Shown here one piece after another: positions 11,985 through 19,371 of a stretch of 46,776 nucleotides of DNA. Every line of letters begins with the position of its first letter. Within the stretch, counting starts at the first letter, position 1. The stretch is taken from contig CAIMNJ010000008.1 of NCBI GenBank assembly GCA_903842795.1, positions 1 through 46,776 of the forward strand, read 5' to 3'. The notes below the pieces were generated by a model. That model was not told the origin of the DNA. It ran no database searches and saw only the letters and a list, made by a program, of their open reading frames with translations. The stretch is from an uncultured bacterium. Its GTDB lineage: Bacteria; Patescibacteriota; Microgenomatia; UBA1400; PJMF01. The position numbers and the translations under genes were made by a program.

Positions 11985-12740
11985 ATGAAGCCATATTTAT
12001 CAATCATCTTACCTTCATATAACGAGAGAAAGAATATTTCTAGAGGTGTTCTTGATGAGGTTTATGCTTTTCTTAAAGATTATGAAAAATCTTGGGAGCT
12101 GATTTTATCTGACGACGGTAGCACTGATGGAACTATAGAAAAATTAAAAGAGTTTAGTCAAAAAGATCGAAGGATTATAGTGGTTGCTAACGAGCACAAG
12201 GGTAAAGGGCCGACTGTCAAATCAGGCATGCTAAAAGCACAAGGCAATTGGAGACTTTTTACTGATTTTGATCAATCCACACCTCTTCGAGAAGTACGCA
12301 AATTATTAAAATACACAGCTGAGCATGAGGTTATTTTTGGCTCAAGAGAAATAATTGGCGCCAAGAGAGAAAAAGAGCCGTTTTATAGACATATCATGGG
12401 GCGTGGCTTCAATTTACTAGTTCAACTTCTAGCTGTTCCAGGAACACAAGATACTCAATGCGGCTTCAAGCTTTTTAGTGAAAAGGCTGCAACTCAACTA
12501 TTTAATAGCTTGTATATCTACTCAGGTCAGAATCAAAGACAAGGAGCTTTCACTGGCGCTTTTGATGTTGAATTACTATATTTGGCTAAAAAGTATGAAT
12601 TTAATATGAAGGAAGTGCCAATTTTGTGGAAGCACTTCCAAACAGATAGAGTTAATCCAATTCGTGATTCTTTTTTGATGTTTGCTGATATTCTACGCAT
12701 CAAGATGGCTGACTGGACAAATAAGTATCCAAAGAAATGA
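11985..12740 (+). CDS. GT2 family glycosyltransferase (ALG5/DPG synthase-like)
   Basis: LSIILPSYNERKNI, LSDDGSTDGT, LFTDFDQSTPL, VPGTQDTQCGFKLF. Confidence 0.85.
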   Translation: MKPYLSIILPSYNERKNISRGVLDEVYAFLKDYEKSWELILSDDGSTDGTIEKLKEFSQKDRRIIVVANEHKGKGPTVKSGMLKAQGNWRLFTDFDQSTPLREVRKLLKYTAEHEVIFGSREIIGAKREKEPFYRHIMGRGFNLLVQLLAVPGTQDTQCGFKLFSEKAATQLFNSLYIYSGQNQRQGAFTGAFDVELLYLAKKYEFNMKEVPILWKHFQTDRVNPIRDSFLMFADILRIKMADWTNKYPKK

Positions 12741-13921
12741 AAAGCTTTTTACTCAAAAGTTATTTTTTACTATTCTTAATTTTTGCTATTTTTTCTTTTG
12801 TTTTGACTGACCCAAATCTAATCTTGCTGAAAGACGATTGGTTTGTTTCTTTTCAGACTTATTTATGGAAAAATTTTCTGCCACTGCAAAATTTCAGGAC
12901 GAGTTTCTTTTTTGTTTTGGTAATTTTGATTTTTGCTAATTATTTGTTGATTTTAAAAAATTGGCAAAATTTAAAAATAAATAATAGAAAAAATTTTTGG
13001 TTATTTTTAATCGCAATTAGTCTTCCTTTAGTTTTTTCTTACAACGGCCTGTCTCATGATTTATTTAATTATATTTTTAATGCCAAAATGGTGGTCGAGT
13101 TTGGAGCTAACCCACACATAAAAACAGCTTTGGATTTTCCAGATGAACCAATGCTTAGATTTATGAATAATGTACACACTCCAGCCCCATATGGATACGG
13201 TTGGACAGCCTTATCATTGGCGCCTTATTTAATTGGCTTTGGTAAATTTTTCTTGACTTTTCTCTCATTTAAATTTTTTGCTTTAGCTTCTTTACTAATT
13301 ACTCTTCTGATCTCTGAAAAATTTTTCAAGAAAGAAAAATATTATCAGTTGGCTTTATTTTTTCTAAATCCACTTGTTTTAATTGAAATTTTAAGTAGCG
13401 CCCACAACGACTTATGGATGCTTTTCCCAGCCCTTTTGGCAATTTATTTGGCAAATAATTTTTCAAAAAATAAATTACTTAAAATAGTTTTGATCGTATC
13501 CTTAATGGCCATATCAATTTCAATCAAATTCGCCACCTTAATCTTATTGCCATTCATTTTTTATGCGATGCTCAAAGAAAAAATTGGCCAATGGAAATAT
13601 ACTTACGATTTAATGAGCTTAGCTCTTTTTGTCCCGCTATTCACAGAAAGATCCAAACAATTCTTGCCATGGTATTTGATCTGGTCTTTGATTTTCATTC
13701 CACATACCAAAAATAAATTTTGGCGTAATTTATTAATTGCTTTTTCCTTATCATCTCTACTGCGCTATCTACCATGGTTCTACTACATTCCATGGATGAG
13801 CTTTCACCTAGACACTAGTAACATGCTGCTTTGGCAAAAAGCTATTACTTGGCTATTACCAACCCTCTACCTCTTGCTTAGTGGCCTTGTTTTCCTGTTT
13901 AATGGAAAGCGTGAAGAATAA
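12737..13921 (+). CDS. Multi-TM membrane protein, GT-C mannosyltransferase-like
   Basis: ATGA overlap with the upstream GT2; polytopic; 'YNGLSHDLFNYIFNAKMVVEFGANPH', 'SSAHNDLWMLFPALLAIYLA'. Confidence 0.6.
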   Translation: MKSFLLKSYFLLFLIFAIFSFVLTDPNLILLKDDWFVSFQTYLWKNFLPLQNFRTSFFFVLVILIFANYLLILKNWQNLKINNRKNFWLFLIAISLPLVFSYNGLSHDLFNYIFNAKMVVEFGANPHIKTALDFPDEPMLRFMNNVHTPAPYGYGWTALSLAPYLIGFGKFFLTFLSFKFFALASLLITLLISEKFFKKEKYYQLALFFLNPLVLIEILSSAHNDLWMLFPALLAIYLANNFSKNKLLKIVLIVSLMAISISIKFATLILLPFIFYAMLKEKIGQWKYTYDLMSLALFVPLFTERSKQFLPWYLIWSLIFIPHTKNKFWRNLLIAFSLSSLLRYLPWFYYIPWMSFHLDTSNMLLWQKAITWLLPTLYLLLSGLVFLFNGKREE

Positions 13922-15374
13922 AAATTTATTGGTTTTCTTTTGCTTGTTAGTACTCTACTTCTCATTGAATCTTTTTAGACTAACTGCTCTACCTGTTTTT
14001 GCTGATGAATCAATTTATATTCGCTGGTCACAATTGATTATTGATGATTTTGGGCGCTACTTTTTCTATCCAATGAATGACGGTAAAACACCACTCCTAA
14101 TGTGGCTGACAGTGCCATTCTTGAAAATTTTTAGCAACCAACTCTATGCTGCAAGACTTGTTTCCGTCTTTGCTGGCGGCGTGAGTATTTGTGCAGGCTT
14201 TCTTATTCTGCGAGAACTAAAGGAGAAAAAAGCCGCCTATTTAGCTATGTTTTTAAGCATCCTTAGTCCTTTTATATTTTTTCATAATCGTCTAGCAATT
14301 ACCGACTCACTGTTGTTTGCAAATTTGCTACTAGCTTATTACTTTGTTATTTTAATTATCAAAAATAAAAACTACTGGCCAATTTTGGGGTTTACGCTTT
14401 TTTTCTTCTTGGCCATCATGAGCAAAACTCCAGCCATTTTGTTTACTCCTCTTTTTTACTTGGCTATTTTCTTCAAAGATAAAATTAACTTAAAAGTAAT
14501 ATTGGAAAAAAGTATAAAAATCAGCATTGGATTGGGACTGTCTTTGGTTTTATTTTACAGTTTCAGAATAGTTCCCCTTTTCAGTCAGTTGTTTGCTGTT
14601 GGAGGAAATTTTTTACAAGATAAATCAACTATTTTATCTAAGGAAATTTTCAATGTTGCTTGGAGAAATTTTCTTTTCTTTTCTGACCAACTCGTTCATT
14701 ATTTAGGATTTTTTATTTTATTTTTAACATTGCCACTTTTTGCTAAAACTAGAAAAAAACAAGTCATCTTACTTCTTTCTGCAATAGCTTTCATTTTGCC
14801 ATTAATTTTATTTGGCAAAGTAATTTATTCTCGCTATATTTTGCCAAGTAGTTTCTTTTTCATTAGTTCTGCTGCCATTTCAATCAACAATTTGAATAAT
14901 AAATTTTTAAAGCAATCATTCGTAGCAATTCTTGCCATCACTGGTTTAATATTTATAAAAAATGCCTATTTTAACATCGACAACCTACAACTAAGTAAAG
15001 CTGATCGCGTCCAATATCTAGAGGAGTGGTCATCTGGCCATGGAATCACTGAAACCGTAAAATACATTGAAGAATTAGCCAAAACCAAAAAAGTCGCTGT
15101 GGCTACGGAGGGATATTTTGGCACATTGCCAGATGGAATTTTATTAAACTTCCACAATAAAAACGTTGAAAATATTTATGTTGAAGGTATTGGTCAACCA
15201 ATTATAGATATACCAGATAAATTTTGGCAAAAAGCCAAAGATTTTGAATTAAAATTATTGGTTGTTAATTCTCATCGTCTCAAAATGATCTTGCCGAATT
15301 CACAACTACTTAAAAGTTTCTGCCGACCAAATAATGCTCCTTGTTTGCAGGTTTGGGAAATAAAACAGCAATAA
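13902..15374 (+). CDS. GT39/PMT-like multi-TM glycosyltransferase
   Basis: FRLTALPVFADESIYIRWSQLIIDDFGRYFFYPMNDGKTPLLMWLTVPFLKIF; start moved to ATG 13902. Confidence 0.8.
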   Translation: MESVKNKNLLVFFCLLVLYFSLNLFRLTALPVFADESIYIRWSQLIIDDFGRYFFYPMNDGKTPLLMWLTVPFLKIFSNQLYAARLVSVFAGGVSICAGFLILRELKEKKAAYLAMFLSILSPFIFFHNRLAITDSLLFANLLLAYYFVILIIKNKNYWPILGFTLFFFLAIMSKTPAILFTPLFYLAIFFKDKINLKVILEKSIKISIGLGLSLVLFYSFRIVPLFSQLFAVGGNFLQDKSTILSKEIFNVAWRNFLFFSDQLVHYLGFFILFLTLPLFAKTRKKQVILLLSAIAFILPLILFGKVIYSRYILPSSFFFISSAAISINNLNNKFLKQSFVAILAITGLIFIKNAYFNIDNLQLSKADRVQYLEEWSSGHGITETVKYIEELAKTKKVAVATEGYFGTLPDGILLNFHNKNVENIYVEGIGQPIIDIPDKFWQKAKDFELKLLVVNSHRLKMILPNSQLLKSFCRPNNAPCLQVWEIKQQ

Positions 15375-15393
15375 ATTTTAAGTAAATTTTAAC
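15372..15393 (+). repeat. Tandem 11-bp direct repeat TAAATTTTAAG/TAAATTTTAAC (candidate OmpR-family operator)
   Basis: Two abutting 11-mers identical at 10/11 positions, next to an OmpR-family regulator locus. Confidence 0.4.
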
Positions 15394-15416
15394 TTGGAGA
15401 TTTATTATTTCTCCAA
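15394..15416 (+). promoter_or_regulatory. Hairpin TTGGAGA-(9 nt)-TCTCCAA immediately before ATG 15417
   Basis: Perfect 7-bp inverted repeat ending one base before the start codon; the GGAGA SD-like motif lies in the stem. Confidence 0.4.
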
Positions 15417-15818
15417 ATGAATTTACTTGAAGATAAATCTTTTTTTGTCGATCAAATAATCAATGAAACAATTTTGCAAAATAAAAAATTGCAAAAAAGT
15501 TTTGTATATATTTTAAAAATAAATTTACCAGAAAAAACAAAAATGCTTGGAAATAAAATTCATTTCCAGTATTTTATCTTGAAACTTATAAAAAATGCTG
15601 AAAATGCATATGAAAATAATTTAAACAATAAAATTATCCTAATAAGCTGCAAAATGGAAAATAATGACATTTTTTCTATTAGCGTAACTCACGGAGGTAA
15701 AAAAAGAAATCTGCCCATATTAAAAGATAATTTATCATCATTTTACTCACCTTTAAAAATTATTAAGAAAAAAATATATTGCAGAACAGTTAAATACTAT
15801 TTCTCTACAAATAAATAA
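15417..15818 (+). CDS. Hypothetical protein resembling a degenerate histidine-kinase HATPase domain
   Basis: 'NKIHFQYFILKLIKNAENAYENN' resembles an N-box (compare 'MKLERVLINLISNAIESYKE' in the kinase at 17546-18433); no recognisable DxGxG G-box. Confidence 0.45.
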   Translation: MNLLEDKSFFVDQIINETILQNKKLQKSFVYILKINLPEKTKMLGNKIHFQYFILKLIKNAENAYENNLNNKIILISCKMENNDIFSISVTHGGKKRNLPILKDNLSSFYSPLKIIKKKIYCRTVKYYFSTNK

Positions 15819-16458
15819 GTCTATAGCCTCTGCCTTTAATTGTAATAATTTTAATTTTTTTTATATTAATTTTTATTCTAATTCTTCTAATATAGACGCT
15901 GATTGTTTTTTTCGTTGGCAAAGGTTCCTTACAACCCCAAACATAAGAAGAAATCATTTCATAGGTAACAATCATATTTTTATATCTATTTAAACATTCG
16001 AGAATTTTTAACTCCTGAGGTCTAAAGTGATTGTTGTAATTCAAAACGGCCGAATCTTTTAATAAGAAACTATCTTCAACGATCAAATTTTGATCAATTT
16101 TTTCCAATTTCAGTAAATTATCAATTTTTAAAGACAACTCAGTAAAATTAAATGGTTTAGCTAAAAAATCATTAGCCAAACTTAAAGCTTTAATCCTATC
16201 TCTCAAAGATTTTTTACGACTAAAAAGCATTACCTTCATAAAAATATTTTTGTCTCTGATTCTCTCTAAAAGGTCAAAAACGTCTCCATCCGCCATTATT
16301 CGTTCACACAGTAATAAATCAAAGCATTTACTTTTTAATAAATTCTCTGCTCTAGAAATTGACTGAACACAATTAACCTCAAATCCCTTATTCTCTAAAT
16401 AACTTTTTAGAAAAGATAAAATCAACCAATCATTTTCCAGAATTAAGACTTTTAACAT
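15805..16458 (-). CDS. OmpR/PhoB-family response regulator with atypical receiver domain
   Basis: Receiver: VLILENDWLILSFL, DLLLCERIM, FLAKPFNFTEL; C-terminal wHTH ...TISVYIRRIRIKI...IKGRGYRL; start at MLKVL (16458) preceded by AAGGA. Confidence 0.85.
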   Translation of the reverse strand: MLKVLILENDWLILSFLKSYLENKGFEVNCVQSISRAENLLKSKCFDLLLCERIMADGDVFDLLERIRDKNIFMKVMLFSRKKSLRDRIKALSLANDFLAKPFNFTELSLKIDNLLKLEKIDQNLIVEDSFLLKDSAVLNYNNHFRPQELKILECLNRYKNMIVTYEMISSYVWGCKEPLPTKKTISVYIRRIRIKINIKKIKIITIKGRGYRLIYL

Positions 16459-16530
16459 TTTTACATCCTTATAGAACAAAAAATTACTTTCGTTATATAA
16501 TTAGAAGTTAAAAAAATCTTAAAATTTTAC

Positions 16531-16601
16531 TCCCGGGTAGTGAAATGGCATCACCACTGACTCTGAATCAGTTATTTCAGGTTCGAATCCTGACCCGGGA
16601 T
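16531..16601 (+). tRNA. tRNA-Gln (anticodon CTG)
   Basis: Acceptor TCCCGGG/CCCGGGA, D-arm GTGA/TCAC, anticodon arm ACTGA-CTCTGAA-TCAGT, T-arm TCAGG-TTCGAAT-CCTGA. Confidence 0.93.
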
Positions 16602-16610
16602 CAACAAAAA

Positions 16611-17282
16611 TCATTGGATTAAAGATGTTTTTGTATTTTGCATACTAGCCTCAAAAATTGTTGTATGAAAAATCTTTTCTGGCTTTTCTACAGCATTGTC
16701 CATAACCTGTGTAAAAATTAAAATTAAAGATGTTTTTTTCTTTTCTAAATCAGCAATCTTAATTTTAATTTTTTCTTCTACTGATAAAATTGTCTCTGAC
16801 AAATCAGGTCTTCCTTCTGCTTCTTTTCTAGCACTATTTAAAGCCAATTCGTGAGCTTCTTTTTCATCCTCAATTTTTGCAATTTGCTCAAAAAGAAAAA
16901 TCTTAATTGCATTAAGCAAATTAGCAGTAACTTGCTCCCACATTTTTGTGGCGAAGAGAGATCCTTCTTTGAGTTTTATTCTTGAGTCGGCTTCAATTTT
17001 TTCCAACTCTATAAAAACTGGTGTGGCCAAAAGAGACAATGGAATACCGAATTTTTTCCTCAATTCAATAGCGGTGGCTTGCTCAATTGCAGCTTCCTGC
17101 AAACCAGCCAGTCTTTCTTCGAAATTACTCAATTCCCACAAATTAGCTCCAATCATATTTCTTAAAATCATTTGAGCATCTGCAAATTCATGACCAAAGC
17201 TACCCAATTCTTGCCAATCTTGTTTAATTTCACTTGGGCCAGAACCAATACTCGAAGCCATTTCCAGAGCTGTTCTATTCAT
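16611..17282 (-). CDS. Helical protein of unknown function, downstream of the cobalamin riboswitch
   Basis: 223 aa ORF, start preceded by GGAAAG SD; no family recognised. Confidence 0.65.
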   Translation of the reverse strand: MNRTALEMASSIGSGPSEIKQDWQELGSFGHEFADAQMILRNMIGANLWELSNFEERLAGLQEAAIEQATAIELRKKFGIPLSLLATPVFIELEKIEADSRIKLKEGSLFATKMWEQVTANLLNAIKIFLFEQIAKIEDEKEAHELALNSARKEAEGRPDLSETILSVEEKIKIKIADLEKKKTSLILIFTQVMDNAVEKPEKIFHTTIFEASMQNTKTSLIQ

Positions 17283-17346
17283 AAAATCTTTCCAAACAAG
17301 AAATGCCTTTTCTTGATGTATAAATATTTTGCCCTGGTCTTTTTAC

Positions 17347-17369
17347 AAAAAAGCTCCCCTTTAGGGAGC
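17347..17369 (-). terminator. Intrinsic terminator in the riboswitch expression platform
   Basis: Minus strand GCTCCC-TAAAG-GGGAGC-TTTTTT. Confidence 0.85.
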
Positions 17370-17410
17370 ATCGATTTTAAAATAAAGTTAGCAGTTCTAA
17401 CTCGATGCTC
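17366..17410 (-). promoter_or_regulatory. Antiterminator helix GAGCATCGA...TCGATGCTC
   Basis: 9-bp arms at 17402-17410 and 17366-17374; the 3' arm overlaps the terminator 5' arm (GCTC, 17366-17369), so the two helices are mutually exclusive. Confidence 0.7.
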
Positions 17411-17424
17411 GTCAAGATTTCTCT

Positions 17425-17504
17425 TTTGCTGAAGATCGGACTTATCTAAAAGAAGAAATACCGTTGCGGCACAGTTGTAGATTTTCACTACATTCCACAG
17501 CAAA
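17425..17504 (-). promoter_or_regulatory. Cobalamin (B12) riboswitch aptamer, short form
   Basis: Minus strand TTTGCTGTGGAATGTAGTGAAAATCTACAACTGTGCCGCAACGGTATTTCTTCTTTTAGATAAGTCCGATCTTCAGCAAA; P1 TTTGCTG/CAGCAAA; core GGAAT-stem-TGAAAAT-stem-..CTGtgCCGCAACGGTA and AAGTCCGA parallel the btuB consensus (GGAATCCAGTGCGAATCTGGAGCTGACGCGCAGCGGTAA...AAGCCCGA). Confidence 0.85.
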
Positions 17505-17508
17505 CAAA

Positions 17509-17537
17509 ATCCTAACAAAAGAAAAATGAAAGAACAA
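17509..17537 (-). promoter_or_regulatory. Candidate sigma70-type promoter for the riboswitch transcript
   Basis: Minus strand TTGTTC-N17-TAGGAT just upstream of P1; weak match. Confidence 0.35.
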
Positions 17538-17545
17538 CCGGCAAT

Positions 17546-18433
17546 TTAAATTGGTTGACTATTTTTTAATGGTTTGGAATTTAAGACAAATTTTTTTCTA
17601 AGCGCTATTCTAAAAGAAGTGCCCTTCTTAGGATTGCTATAAACTTTAATTTTAGAACCAAAGTCTTTAGTCATAATTTCTTTACAAATATACAAACCGA
17701 TACCTAAAGATATTTCTTTTTCTTTGGTAGAGAAGTATGGTTTAAAAACATTTTTCATCACATCTTCTGGAATTCCTACGCCATAATCTTTAATTGTGAT
17801 AAATAAATTTCTTGGTTTTTTATCTAATTTAATAAAGATTATCTTTTCTTGTTTTTTATCTTTAATTTCTTTATAAGACTCAATAGCATTGGAAATCAAA
17901 TTAATTAAAACTCTTTCAAGTTTCATTCTGTCAGCAATAATTTCGAATTCTTTATTTGGTTGAAAAATTATTTTAATTTCATTCAACTTTCCATCATACT
18001 CAAAGAGATAAATAATTCTTTTAATTTCATCATTTAAACTAAAATAATCACTAGTTGCTTTAGAAGATAATCTGCAAGTGCTTGTCTGCATTAAATCATT
18101 GAGTTTATTAATTACAAAATGAGCTTTATCTACATAAAGCAAGTTGGCATTATTTTTTTCAGCAGTAGATAAAACAATATTAATAACAGATAAAACATCT
18201 CTAACATTATGAACGATGCCTGTAGTCAACTTTCCAATATCAACCAAAGAAGCAACTGCAAAGATTCTCTCCAATTGCTCATTTTCTAATTCTCTAGTTT
18301 TCTCTTCCAAGATTAATGATAATTTTTTTTGAAAAAAATCAATCATCAAGCTTTTGTACAATTTATAAAGAAAAATTGATAAAGTAACTACAGAAATCAG
18401 ATAAATCAATAAAACCAAATCCACTCTATCCAT
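17546..18433 (-). CDS. Membrane-anchored sensor histidine kinase
   Basis: One N-terminal TM; H-box 'DIGKLTTGIVHNVRDVLSVIN'; N-box 'LINLISNAIESY'; G-boxes 'IKDYGVGIP' and 'GIGLYICKEI'. Confidence 0.9.
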   Translation of the reverse strand: MDRVDLVLLIYLISVVTLSIFLYKLYKSLMIDFFQKKLSLILEEKTRELENEQLERIFAVASLVDIGKLTTGIVHNVRDVLSVINIVLSTAEKNNANLLYVDKAHFVINKLNDLMQTSTCRLSSKATSDYFSLNDEIKRIIYLFEYDGKLNEIKIIFQPNKEFEIIADRMKLERVLINLISNAIESYKEIKDKKQEKIIFIKLDKKPRNLFITIKDYGVGIPEDVMKNVFKPYFSTKEKEISLGIGLYICKEIMTKDFGSKIKVYSNPKKGTSFRIALRKKFVLNSKPLKNSQPI

Positions 18434-19331
18434 TAAAAATATCGATTTTTTTTGCTAATTTAGTAAATATTTTCTTTTTAAAATTAATGTCATTAAAGAA
18501 AGCCTGAGTTTCTGTCAAAGAAAAATTTTCTTTTCCAAAAAATAAAAGACGATAAGTTTTCTGTATAAAAAATAAAAAATTATTAAATAAGTAAAAATTA
18601 TTGTCTTTATTGTATTTTTTAAACTTAAAATCTTCATAAAAAAATAGATAATTTTTCACCCATTGATTAGCATTCATAAAAAATTGTTTGATGTTTCCAC
18701 GATCGAAAACAAAAATCATTTGTAAAATTTCATATGCCTCATAAAGACTTCTCCTGTCTTTTTTAATAATCAAATCCCCTTCATCTAATAATAGATTAAA
18801 ACACCAAGCATCACCTTTACCTAATTGAGGTCTTTTATGTTTTATTTTTGTAAGAATAATCAAAATTAAACGAGTGATCCATAAAGTTCCTTTTTGACAA
18901 ATAATCATAAAATCTAAATCATCTTTTTCTGAGGCATTCCCAACAGCAGTTGAACCAGTTAAAACAATCGCTTTGACAAAAGAAATTTTTTTAACTAAAG
19001 ATACAAAATCATTAATCTCTTTTTCTTTTTTTAGAATTAAATTGGATTTTTTGTTTCTATTAAATAAATCTTTTTTATTTAAATAAAAATATTTTCCATT
19101 AGTTTTTATAATTGACAATTTTAATAATTTTTTTAATGAATATTCTATTTTTTTCTTGGTAATAAAAAATTTTTTATTATTTTTAAAATTTTCACTAACC
19201 ATTAAATGAGAAAGATTTGACGTTTTTGGCAATCTTAAAATTATTTCATCAAATGAAAGAGCGAAAGAGAAGCAACTGCTATAAGCCAAAGTCAAAAAAA
19301 CTAAACGATCGAATTCATTTAAATTAGACAT
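18426..19331 (-). CDS. wHTH plus nucleotidyltransferase-fold protein
   Basis: 'IVLTGSTAVGNASEKDDLDFMII' fits the pol-beta NTase GS...DxD motif; 8-bp overlap with the kinase gene. Confidence 0.7.
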   Translation of the reverse strand: MSNLNEFDRLVFLTLAYSSCFSFALSFDEIILRLPKTSNLSHLMVSENFKNNKKFFITKKKIEYSLKKLLKLSIIKTNGKYFYLNKKDLFNRNKKSNLILKKEKEINDFVSLVKKISFVKAIVLTGSTAVGNASEKDDLDFMIICQKGTLWITRLILIILTKIKHKRPQLGKGDAWCFNLLLDEGDLIIKKDRRSLYEAYEILQMIFVFDRGNIKQFFMNANQWVKNYLFFYEDFKFKKYNKDNNFYLFNNFLFFIQKTYRLLFFGKENFSLTETQAFFNDINFKKKIFTKLAKKIDIFNG

Positions 19332-19371
19332 AACAAATATTGGCTTAAATATACGCTATAATTTAGATAAT

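Noticed and set aside
17279-17518. 79-aa minus-strand ORF (MLGFCLLWNVV...)
   Set aside because: It spans the cobalamin aptamer, antiterminator and terminator, and the composition is not protein-like; a chance ORF in structured leader RNA.
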